This document shows, piece after piece, positions 12,580-24,500 of a DNA stretch of 27,749 nucleotides. The notes under the pieces were generated by a model, which ran no database searches, was not told the origin of the DNA, and saw nothing but the letters and a program-made list of their open reading frames with translations. Source of the stretch: Phallusia fumigata (Eukaryota; Chordata; Ascidiacea; Phlebobranchia; Ascidiidae); the NCBI GenBank assembly GCA_008931825.1, contig QXVZ01027986.1, positions 1 through 27,749 of the forward strand. The letters run 5' to 3'. Each line of letters begins with the position of its first letter. The first letter of the stretch is position 1. A program made the translations under genes and the position numbers.

Positions 12580-14013
12580 CTGTCATACCATCTTGTTCAC
12601 ATGCGAGTCATTTGCGAAATAGAAAATGGGTGCGTGTCGCCATTTGCAGTCACTTCTTTCGCGCGTATGCACTTTGCCCCCAGGGGGACGGGCAATGATA
12701 TTGTCGGCAACGGGCCTCGTCGGTTTTTGACAATCTGTTTTGGTCACGCAAACAAAGCAAACACGCGACAAAAGGTGTGGGTAAGCTGTGACGGTCGAGA
12801 TATATGGTAAAAAATGCAGTTTTAATGTTTTTAAAGTTAAAGAGTTTGTAATGCTGCGGGACTATATTAGTTTTTACTAAATCATCTGCATCCTTACTGA
12901 GGTATACATGGCGGTTATCAAAAAATATTGCATCTTTTTATTGTGGGTCCATGTGTCCATTGGACATTTTTGCCCGACGGTATAAAATACAAATTTAATA
13001 AACCAATTTTGCACTAAGTAAGTTAAAAAAACTTTCATTACATAATTTACAGTGAACCAACACACTACTATTCTGACTTTACGCATATTCCTATTTAAAT
13101 GCGATTCCAAAACAAACCCATTAAAATTCGGCATAAAATGATCAAGAAAAAAATGCTACAGTTGCCGTATGCACGATAAGAGTAAGATCATAAAACCAAA
13201 ATGGCGCGCTGAAATCGTCAGTGAAACGCATGATACTTGTTTGTTTGCATAATTTTGGGGGCATCGGGTTAAGGGAATAGCTCTTTAGTTTTTGCCCAGG
13301 AAAACATAAAAACCCGAAAAAGGATTAGGACCACAATCCTTGCGAAAACATACAGGCGTGTGAATCACTAAGCATTAAAACTAAATCGAAATCCAAAAGT
13401 CTTTCAAAACGGAAGAAACACGACCTGACTAGTATGAGTAAATGAGGTCCTAGCCAATAACCGCAGTCTGTTAGATGGCGTCATGTAAAAGCTATTCCCG
13501 GATTAAGCTAAACAACCAAAGTTATGTGGACAAAAATTGTTGCGGGAAATTTCCCCAGACGATGCGAATTCCAAGTGTACCAACAGTAATTATGTGACTG
13601 GTTTCGATGAGCGGATAGACGTCGCGTTTTTGGCGACAACCACGTGCTTGAAAGGTACCTGAAACAGAAAGCGACGACCGCGAGATCGTGTACCCACTTA
13701 ATTCTTACACGGTTAAAGTAAACATTTGTCAAAACGGGAAGGAATCTTAAGTCGACACATGTTCAGGGGAATTGTGACGTCGACAAACAAAGTAGCCCTT
13801 TCGTGTCATTAAATCGTTGGTTCGTTTCAGAACATAGAGACAATATTTTTTTTAGGTTTTTTAAACTCGAAAACATGGCAATTTGAAACGCCCCGCTGCG
13901 CAAGCTTGTGATAGTAACCGGCATTATAATACTCATAGGGACATCGAGAATTGTATCAATGTGACAAGCGCATTTTCAAAATAACAGCTTTAGTTAATCC
14001 CGGCAGTACCTGG

Positions 14014-14055
14014 AGTTTCTTAATCGTCTTCTAAGCAGTTTCTTAATCGTCTTCC
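14014..14055. repeat. Short tandem direct repeat
   Basis: AGTTTCTTAATCGTCTTC occurs at 14014 and again at 14037, a 23-bp period in two copies. Probably local slippage. Confidence 0.8.
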
Positions 14056-15433
14056 ACAAAAAATGGCGCACTCAAATATTTACCAACATCAAGTGAATCG
14101 GGCACCATATTTGGATTCTTCCCTTCCAAGACTATTTTAGATTTATACAAAGACAATGGATTGGCTTCTTGGAGCTGCAAGACATGAACGAGAGTATGTC
14201 AGAAATACCTTTTATAGTGTGTGTCGTCGCAAACCTGTACAATTACCACGAGCAGCCTTCCCTGTAATTTATCTGCAATTAAAACCTGGCAGAAGACTTC
14301 TTTCCCACACACCGCAGCAGCTCTGATGTCTCTCTGACGTCACCGGGTTCGAGATGACGTTATACGACCGCCCGCTACCCCCCGCTCGTCGATGACAATT
14401 GACATCGAGCGCACACACTTCGTCGAATAGATTTGTTTGTGTTCGGCGTTGGACAATTATGGATGTCAATCACAATGAGTTGGTGCGCGCGCCGGACGTC
14501 TTTAGTGTTCGAGCACTCGCGTGGCGCGCCGCACACTAAATGCCCTGTTAAGCTCTGATTTGTCAGACATGTGTGGGCTGCGTGGTTTGATGAAGTGATT
14601 TCTTTCACCAATAAGCGGAAAGGATGATAGTTTCATTGCTTTGCATTAAGTTGCGTACATTGTTGAAGGCCTACCTTAAGTTGTAATAATGAACGCCACA
14701 ACCAAAATTAAATTGGTCCCGACGCTCACTTAGGTTTCAATCTTCCTGCACAAGCAAATACTTCTGCAACATTTCATGCGTCAAATTTGTATGCAATTTT
14801 AGATAATAGCGTAATCGAACACCGCAGTATGTCATTTGTCAAAGCGAGATGCGGCTCCGATCTCATAAAGAAACACGAAAAAATAACAATCCGAAAAACG
14901 ATAAGAAAGTCATCGAAAGCAAGAAAGACTGAAAATGAAACATCGATATCCGTATGTTTTGTTGGATCTCTCTCCGTGGGCCGAAATGTAAGCACAGACA
15001 TCGCACTTACGTTGTCATCTTTTGAGCAGCGGTATCGTTGTAAATGTCACCATACCACTTTCATTTCGAAAAAACAAGTACATTGTGTTGGATGAAAAAT
15101 TGCTTAGTATGTGCGAGTATTATCGCGACATAAAGTTTTCTTCGCGCAAAAAAAGTGCAAATTTTGAAATACACTGTAGGCAAAGGAATATAAAATCTTT
15201 GAACGCGACGTTGTAAACTGTAGACTTTCTACGACATCTGCAAATGCAATCCTCTTGTAAGTCTCTTCAAGAAAAAAGGATTATTGAGTTCTTTTCTTCC
15301 ATCGTGTCTCTTACAAGCCAAACACTCTGTTTTACAATAGCCCCTGATACGTGATCTCTCTTTTTCCATTGTGAAGTCGTTACCATGCGGCCGAAAATTC
15401 TTTGTACTAATGCGTTCAACTTTACTTTCTGCT

Positions 15434-15574
15434 TCATTTTATTGCACCACCCAACTTTTTCCAGAACTCCTTCCACACACGAGGGGAGTCCCCGTCCTTG
15501 GGAACATGTATGCCAGTAATTGCTGACAGTATCGTTTTAACACTGCCTGCGTATGCCTCGTCTCTGGTGACATC
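15434..15574 (-). CDS. TLR exon 16: TIR box 3 and stop
   Basis: Acceptor taccgcag|GATGTC. 46 codons ending WKEFWKKLGGAIK and TGA; FW is TIR box 3. The nearest AATAAA (15443-15438) lies in the coding sequence two bases before the stop; no other canonical poly(A) signal is obvious in the next few hundred bases. Confidence 0.93.
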   Translation of the reverse strand, partial: DVTRDEAYAGSVKTILSAITGIHVPKDGDSPRVWKEFWKKLGGAIK

Positions 15575-18500
15575 CTGCGGTAAAATATAAACAAACGTTT
15601 AGTCGCCAGTAAGTGCAACACAGAAGTGATTCGACAGAGACCAATTTGAAACAAAACTTTTTTGGAGCCGGGTAGTTTGCTAACTTGAGGCGCACCGCTC
15701 ACATCCAGACATGAAAACCAAATCGTGTGTCATGCTATGGTGTTCGCAAGTTAGGACCCCAACAAGAAAGTAGGTTATAAAATCAGGTCAGACGTCCCTG
15801 TCCTGGTGAATTTCGTATGCAATGCTTTTTTAGGGATCCCTATGACCTACCCGGTTGAAAAAGATTCCAAATTGTTAGGTGTGCAATAGATATGCCATTT
15901 GGAACTATCGACCATGTCGTGCAAACACGGTACCCAATCAACCAGTGCCTGCTGCTTCAATAACATACCTCAAGCAGGACAGGAACCAGGAGTCTACCCC
16001 TTCGTCTTTCATGCAGCTGCGCAAGTGCAACCTGTACTTCGTACTGACACCAACTGCTCGATGCGTATTTGCGAGATATCACCAGGATGACTTTACGCGA
16101 GGCGACAATGCACTGAACAATGTTGTCCGCGATCCCGCGCCCGGGCAGAAAGTCTCGCTCATGAACGCAAATCGAGCGCCCCTGATTTTCTTCCAACTCC
16201 TGGACAGAAAAAAAAACGTATTTGCAAGTGTTACAACACCACAAATAGTCGTACACTAAATGTATAAACACTTTTTAACGGGTGCCAAGATTGCCGAATG
16301 GGTAGCGCGACCGCCGTATACTCGAAAGTTTGTGGATTTTAATTCCGTCTTAATCGCTTGTGTTTCCTTGAACAAGTAAGGACCTGCATCAACCCAGTAA
16401 GGCCCAGTGGCTTGGCCCAAATTGGTGTCACCAACATTAAAAAAAATAAAAAAAATAAAAAAAATAAAGGAAAACAATACAACGAAATAAAGCACTTGAT
16501 GAACTTATTGCGAGCATGACTTACTCAGAGGTTGTTCTACCAACCGGGAAATTAATGGAACAATCAAGATAGCAAACCTTAACAAACCCGCCAAAAATGA
16601 AAATTAAATGTGCTTGTGCACTTTCGTGTTGTCGAGTTCGTTCTCCTGAGAAACGTACAAGGGAGATCGAAACGTCGAAATAAAAAATTTTACGTTGCTG
16701 TAAGAGCATCGGTACATAAAAGTTTTGCCTGAAAAACAACGACTTATTACATTCAAATTGCACAACAAACTTTTTGGCATTCCCAGCACGACCCGCAGTA
16801 GTACACCGGATTACGTTTTACCTGTTTGCGAATGATATAAATGCGAACTCACTTCGAGCATGTCGAAGACGAAATCTTCATCGGAACCGCCGCAGCAGTA
16901 TGACACAAAAGCGTCGTATTTGTACATAGGTTCCTCCCGTACTCCAGTCTCCGGGTCGTTAGCGACAAGTGCTTCACGTTCCAGCAAGTCTTTGAAACCC
17001 TGCACAATGTCCTTGCGTTCCTGTTTCGTGCGACGCTGAAACAAGAATAAAAGAGGACATTTTTTAGTTCATTTTCGCTGTGTTTATTTTAAGACCATCT
17101 GACACATGAAGTCAATAGAGTTTGATCACCAGTTCTATTATTATGTGTAAATGCACAGATCAAAACAACACTTTACACCTGCAACTTTAAATTTAAAAAG
17201 CTTGACATGTATTTTTTACATTTTGGTTTCTACGGGTATATGTATGTAAAAAGCTTACCTTGTGCAAAACGAAATTCACGATAAACGCGCCGATTGAGAC
17301 AACTATAATTCCCAGCACTAAACCTGCTACAAGGGCTGTGTTCGGTGCAGTTGAGCAATATTCCTCTTCTTTTAGCTGGTCGAATTTCACTCTTCTTAGT
17401 TTGCTTGGTTCGGCGCACGAGAGATTCTGAACAAAAAATCGGTTATGCCAAATGTAGGAAATGAAATGGAGGATTTACTATCATCGCGTACCTCAAAGTG
17501 GTGCATATCAAGACCTTGTTGATCTTTGTTGGTTTGTATCCATGTCACTAAAGGACGCATCTTGCAATCACACAGAAGAGGATTCCCGTAAAGAAGAATC
17601 GCGTTTACCAGTGGAAATATTTTCACCTCATTCTGGTCGATTGACCTACAGTTTTCATGATCACTTGAATGATGCAGCCTAAAGCATTGTTGTATAGCGT
17701 AAACTTTTGTAGAACTTACGCGATTTCGTTGTAGGTTAAATCTAGGAGTTCGAGTTTTGGCAGTTTGGAAGTAATTTCCTCGTACTTTGGCAGGTGTGTA
17801 ACTTTATTGCCACTCAGAATCAAACCCTTTAGGCTCGATGGAAGTTGATCGAACGGAATCTCGCCGATCAGGTTACCTGCAGAAATCAAATGTTTAGTAC
17901 AACAATTTTGAAAGTTTATTACAAACATCCTACCAGTGAGGTTTAGAGTTTCGAGTCGTGTTAGTTGTTTGACGATGATATCGTTACTTTTAATCAGTAA
18001 ATCGCTGAGGTCGAGTGACATCCAATACGTATTGGGAGGTATCGCTGGCATGATACCAGTTTTGAAAGTTGCATTGTCAAAGTTTCGCACGCTCTGCAAT
18101 TAAACACGACCTCACATGAAGAAAATCATATTTCGTTGACAATGCCATTTGTACAAGTATAATTACCTCCTGGTAAGTTTTGGAGCAGTTAAGAATACCT
18201 TTTCCAATTGTCCAACTACAGGTCGAAGGTGCACATTCGTNTTGATGAACTTATTGCGAGCATGACTTACTAAGAGGTTGTTCTACCAACCGGGAAATTA
18301 ATGGAACAATTAAGATAGCAAACCTTAACAAACCCGCCAAAATGAAAATTAACTGTGCTTGTGCACTTTCGTGTTGTCGAGTTCGATCGAAACGTCGAAA
18401 TAAAAAAATTTTACGTTGCCGTAAGAGCATCGGTACATAAAAGTTTTGCCTGAAAAACAACGACTTATTACATCCAAATTGCACAACAAACTTTTTGGCG

Positions 18501-21500
18501 TTCCCAGCACGACCCGCAGTGGTACACCGGATTACGTTTTACCTGTTTGCGAATAATATAAATGCGAACTCACTTCGAGCATGTCGAAGACGAAATCTTC
18601 ATCGGAACCGCCGCAGCAGTATGACACAAAAGCGTCGTATTTGTACATAGGTTCCTCCCGTACTCCAGTCTCCGGGTCGTTAGCGACAAGTGCTTCACGT
18701 TCCAGCAAGTCTTTGAAACCCTGCACAATGTCCTTGCGTTCCTGTTTCGTGCGACGCTGAAACAAGAATAATAGAGGACATTTTTTAAAAGCAAAAATTA
18801 ATGTAAACACCCGCTGCTTTAAATATACAAAGGGGTATAACCTAGTTATGGTTCTTTTGAGGCTGTGTTTATTTTAAGACCATCTGACACATGTAAGTCA
18901 ATAGAGTTTGATCACCGGTTCTATTATTATGCGTAAATGCACAGATCAAAACAACACTTTACTCCTGCAACTTTAAATTTAAAAAGCTTGACATGTATTT
19001 TTTACATTTTGGTTTCTACGGGTATGTATGTAAAAATCTTACCTTGTGCAAAACGAAATTCACGATAAACGCGCCGATTGAGACAACGATAATTCCCAGC
19101 ACTAAACCTGCTACAAGGGCTGTGTTCGGTGCAGTTGAGCAATATTCCTCTTCTTTTAGCTGGTCGAATTTTACTCCCCTTAGTTTGCTTGGTTCGGCGC
19201 ACGAGAGATTCTGAACAAAAAATCTTGGTTATGCCAAAATGTAGGAAATGAAATGGAGGATTTACTATCATCGCGTACCTCAAAATGGTGCATATCAAGA
19301 CCTTGTTGATCTTTGTTGGTTTGTATCCATGTCACTAGAGGACGCATCTTGCAATCACACAGAAGAGGATTCCCGTAAAGAAGAATCGCGTTTACCAGTG
19401 GAAATATTTTCACCTCATTCTGGTCGATTGACCTACAGTTTTCATGATCACTTGAATGATGCAGCCTAAATCATTGTTGTATAGCGTAAACTTTTGTAGA
19501 ACTTACGCGATTTCGTTGTAGGTTAAATCTAGGAGTTCGAGTTTTGGCAGTTTGGAAGTAATTTCCTCGTACTTTGGCAGGTGTGTAACTTTATTGCCAC
19601 TCAGAATCAAACGCTTTAGGCTTGATGGAAGTTGATCGAACGGAATCTCGCCGATCAGGTTACCTGCAGAAATCAAATGTTTAGTACAACAATTTTGAAA
19701 GTTTATTACAAACATCCTACCAGTGAGGTTTAGAGTTTCGAGTCGTGTTAGTTGTTTGACGATGATATCGTTACTTTTAATCAGTAAATCACTGAGGTCG
19801 AGTGACATCCAATACGTATTGGGAGGTATCGCTGGCATGATACCAGTTTTGAAAGTTGCATTGTCAAAGTTTCGCACGCTCTGCAATTAAACACGACCTC
19901 ACATGAAGAAAATCATATTTCGTTGACAATGCCATTTGTACAAGTATAATTACCTCCTGGTAAGTTTTGGAGCAGTTAAGAATACCTTTTCCAATTGTCC
20001 AACTACAGGTCGAAGGTGCACATTCGTACTGGTAACTGGGTACAAAAAACAACTTCGTAATTTGTGCTTTACAATTTCGGCCACCTATAAGTAAATTTGG
20101 TGTTGCGTATTACCCTGATTTACAAACGAACTTACTTAAACGCCCCTGTAAGCTGGTTAATAAGTTGCCCCTTGCGTTCGGGAGGTGAAGCGCAGTGTGG
20201 AATGGCGTAGAAATATTCGTATCTTTTGCGTTGCGAATACCACAATGTCAAAGACTGTAGAGAACAGTCACAATGCTACAAAAAACAATACCATCCTTAG
20301 TAAAACGTGTCGCAACGAAACAAGATCATTCCACAAACAAAGATGGCATACCAGTGGGTTTTCAACTAGCATAAAATCTCTTAGTGCTGTCAGAGGCAAT
20401 AACTGATAATCGTAAACAGTTTTGATCAAATTTCTGGACAAGGTGAGCAGTTCCAGGTTGACCAGACTCTCCAGTGTCTTTTGATCTTCATCGTATAACC
20501 CGCTTATCCTGTTGTCAGAAAGGTAAAGTTCTTTCAGTGACTTTGGAAGTCCTTGTGGAAAATGCGTAATCATGTTGTTTTCCATGTAGATCCTGTAACG
20601 AAGTTTTGATTTAAAGCAATGGGCATAAAACACAGATTCAGGGAGATGCTTTTTTTTAATTGACCATTTTTTACACTGTACTTTAAATCTCTACACTCAC
20701 TTTTCCAGTCGCTCTTGATTCTTGTATAATCCAGGCGTAATTGTAGTGAGTAAAGTGTTTTGGGTGACAGTAACTGTTTCCAGGCCCTGGGGTGGATCTT
20801 TGGGAAGAAGTGTTATCTCGGTCGAGTTGCATTCCAATTGCTTCACATCGTACGCGCAATTTCCGAAACTTTCTCGCATGTACCTCATGTACTTGATCAA
20901 GTCGTTCAGTTCGTCGTTGTTCAAAGCTGTTTGATATGTTTTGTTTTAGGCTTTTACTAATCTTTGAATGACTTGTAAAATATTCATGAAAAACGTGTTA
21001 ATGTCAAACGTCCATTTATCTTGGTTTTTACTGCAAAGTTACAATGTTTTTCGGAGGGTTAAGCCTGCAAAACTTGACGTACAACTTCTAAATCCATCTA
21101 AACAAAGAAAAGGAAGCTCGTGATTGTGACGTTTTCGTGCGTCACGCACCTATTTACGACAGAGTTTACACTTCGTTAAAGCTTAACCGAAGATCGATAT
21201 AATGCGTACGTATCAAGTAACCTTACACGATTCCAATCTGCAACATTAATATTGAACAGTCCTTGCAACACGATGTAATTATTTTAAACGTATGCTATAT
21301 TAAATTTCCAAAGTTTCAACTAGTGACACACTTACAATTTTTAGTTGAAGCACACGGTCCATGAAGGCTAAAAATGCGTATGTTTTGTCTGTCGAACCAA
21401 AGCATCATGTTGATAAGGTTTGTGTCGCAAACCCAAGGGTTCTCGGAAAGATCAACCGAAATGCAGTTTACACAAAATTCGTAGCTGGCTGGCGTCCGAA

Positions 21501-24500
21501 CGAGGGCCAAGTTGTTGGCCCGTAACCACAAAGTGTGCATCGTTGTGGGTAAATTCTCCGGCATATTAAACAATCTGTTCGAAAAAGAAACAACCTCAAG
21601 TTTTTTTCTGCAAACTCGGTAAACTGTCTGACGCTGTCAAAAGTTGTTGGATATAGTTCGCGTCGTAACAAAACTATCAATGCGATATTTATAAAATCAT
21701 TTCAGACAAAAAGTTATTCGCAAACAAACATGCCATGCCAAGTTTCCAGAAGCGAGTCTTAAATTAGCTTGGCGAGATGGGACCGCTGGCCACGTGATAA
21801 TTTTAGAGATGTAGTGCAGCAAAAGCGACCCGAAACTCCGCTCCGCCACCTCTTAAAGTAAATGGTGGGTCATTGGGTCGAGGAAAGTGAAAGTGTTGTA
21901 GGATTATGCAGAGAGCTCAGGCGACTCAAAAGAGTCCCGGCACCTATAAAATTGCCACTACACGCCCTGGATAATTTATTACACGCACGAAAAGGTAAAC
22001 ATCAAACCAAGAGCTACATAAAATCATTTTAGTTTCTGATAAAATGTCAAAATTATAAAGCGCATCAAAAAGGTAAATTTACTAAAAGATGCTGTGCCCG
22101 TCGAAACGCACTTTAAAATGCCTACTACAAACGCACGAGTTTTCCCACACAACTTTCAGCACAGTAAAACTACGGGAAACAAGGTTTGAAATACCGAAAC
22201 CGGTTTGGTCCGCAGATCTTCGAAGTTGCTACTTCCTGCATGCGTCATGCAGAAAATCAACTGACTTACAACCACACGTGACGAAAATTCTCAGGATAAT
22301 AAACGAAACAAACAGGTTTACTGTCTTTTAAAAAATTTAGCTACAAGGAAGCACAACATGGTTAACTTCTTGCCCACGCCTACGTCATGACGTCACGCTT
22401 TCGCAATCCTTCCGACACACATAACTAATAGCGTCCTGTCGTGAATTGACAGCAGCAACGCGGTGGCGACCGCAACACATATAAACACTTACTTGTTTTC
22501 GGCGAGGTCAAGGAATTCCAGTTTATTCATGTGTGTAAAGGCATTCCTATCACAGTAAACGATCTCGTTGTTCCTCAAGTTCAAATGAACAAGTTTCGAC
22601 GGCAGGTTGACTGGCACAGAAATGAGTTTGTTCATCGACATATCAATCACAGTCAAGTTGGGTAGCAAATCCCATCGAACGTTGTTCACGTGTGTTATCG
22701 CGTTGCTGACTACATCAATTTGCTGTATAGAGGTTGGAAACCGATCCGGCAGGGAGACCAAGAAGTTCCCACGTAGGCCTATATTCTCAAGGTTTGTTAA
22801 GGTTTTCAAATCTTCGGAAGTCACCTCGTTTATGCCACAGTTCATCACCCAAAGAAGTGTGATAGTTCGTGGCCATGTGCTGGGCAAACGTCCTAGTTTA
22901 TTGTCACATGTTCCGATTATGAGTTTAATAATGGTCGCTGGTGCTTCTTGAAAAACATGGTCTCCAATACTAGACATGCTTGCTCTTTTAATGTACAGCA
23001 ATCTAAGTCTGGGAGGCCACTTAATTGCCACTGGAGCACTTTCCAAACCATTGGGCGTGTTAAACCCGGTCAGGGGAACATTGACAAGTGACAAAGATGT
23101 GGTAGTCGGTGGGAGGCAGCTTGGTGGGTTATTGTAGGGCATGGAGTACAAATAAGTCTTGGTGATGTTGCTGACGTTGCGAAAGAGGCAAGTCGTGTTC
23201 GATTCAGAAGTGGTTTTGTTTTCGCTGACCAAAGGCAACGGCGTCGAGAAGTAACCAAGAAAAACAGAACTTGCTGTGTCTGCAAACAAATTGATGTTAT
23301 GTTTAATAGTGACGATTTGCGATGATGGATTTCTTGAGCGCAACACATGACTTAACAAACAATACGTTTGAAAAAAAAATCTCAGTTTATTTAGGTGGTC
23401 AGGCATTCATACATAATACAAAATAAAACTACGACCCAAAACTGTGTAAAATGTAGGCTGCAAAAAATTGTAAACATACGACTTGTTCGAATTCGGTTAA
23501 GGTTTGGATCCTGGAATTTAAAAAAACAACGGCCGAGGGACCGGGATTTATAGAAGGACTACCCGCCCTGCCTATTTAGACTGCTTAACTACAGCAGAGA
23601 CATTTTTTGACAACGAGCTTTTTGTATCCTGTATCTGTTCTTTAAAGGTTACGACAAACAACCGTATTAAAAAAATCAGTTTATGTGTTTTAGTGTTTTA
23701 CCGAACAATTTTTGTGTCCATATTTTCATTTTACGAAACGTTGTAATGGTGCCTGCCGCGGCGTTAGAGATTTCGGCAGTTGAAAACTGGAAACCCATCA
23801 TTGTTTTGTGGTAACTTACCAGGTAACCAGTTCCAATTAAATTTAGATAGGGAAGTCGAACGCAGATAAAACTTGTCGGACAAATCCGCTCGCCTGAGGT
23901 TCCAAAGGACTGACTCATTTGAAAATTCACAATCTGTAACAAAACAACAACTCGTTTATATTTGAACAAGTAATACTTTTGACAAACACAATTGTGCCAC
24001 ACTTACTGTTCAATTGTAAATTCGTAACATTCTGCAGGAACAGCAGTTGAAACTCNGTTTATTTAGGTGGTCAGGCATTCATACATAATATAAAATAAAA
24101 CTACGACCCAAAACTGTGTAAAATGTAGGCTGCAAAAAGTTGTAAACATACGACTTGTCCGAATTCGGATAAGGTTTGGATCCTGGAATTAAAAACAACT
24201 CCCGAGGGACCGGGATTTAAGGTAGGATTACCAGCCCTGCCTGTTTAGACTGCTTTTGGACTACAAATACAGCAGAAACATAATTTTTTGACAACGAGCT
24301 TTTTGTATCCTGTATCTGTTCTTTAAAGGTTACGACAAACAACCGTAATGAAAAAAATCAGTTTTTTGTGTTTTAGTGTTTTACTGAACAATTTTTTCTC
24401 CATATTTTCATTTTACGAAAGGTTGTAATGGTGCCTGCCGCGGCGTTAGAGATTGGAAACCCATCATTGTTTTGTGGTAACTTACCAGGTAACCAATTCC

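Larger units (their letters stand above)
5449..15433. other. Gene-poor intergenic stretch of about 10 kb
   Basis: I find no coding exon with a recognisable domain, no tRNA or rRNA and no transposon coding region. Open frames are at most about 130 codons, overlap in several frames and lack family resemblance. Features seen: the gap repeat at 11814-12579, a 16-bp-period doubling of ACCGTTAATTAG at 6609-6636, an 18-bp doubling at 14014-14055, and a CpG-richer patch at 14335-14540. The stretch must hold the 5' region of the PAN gene (right side of 5449) and the 3' end of the TLR gene. Confidence 0.6.
16496..20027. repeat. Large direct repeat flanking N at 18241
   Basis: 16496-18240 is repeated at 18242-20027. 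Exons are nearly identical and introns carry indels, for example CTCCTGAGAAACGTACAAGG present only on the left near 16645 and about 80 bases present only on the right. The left copy ends inside exon 9 at the N; the right copy begins just after it with the sequence found beside the SINE tail. Confidence 0.92.

Noticed and set aside
14787-15095. 102-codon Lys-rich plus-strand frame near the TLR 3' end
   Set aside because: Low-complexity AT-rich composition, overlapped by a minus-strand frame, no domain.
17461-17682. 73-codon plus-strand frame present twice (also 19248-19469)
   Set aside because: Antisense shadow of TLR exon 12; it appears twice only because the exon does.
16496-20027. Recent tandem duplication creating a second TLR gene
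   Set aside because: The copy has no own 5' exons or TIR box 2/3, is cut at an N inside exon 9, and matches the pattern at four other Ns.
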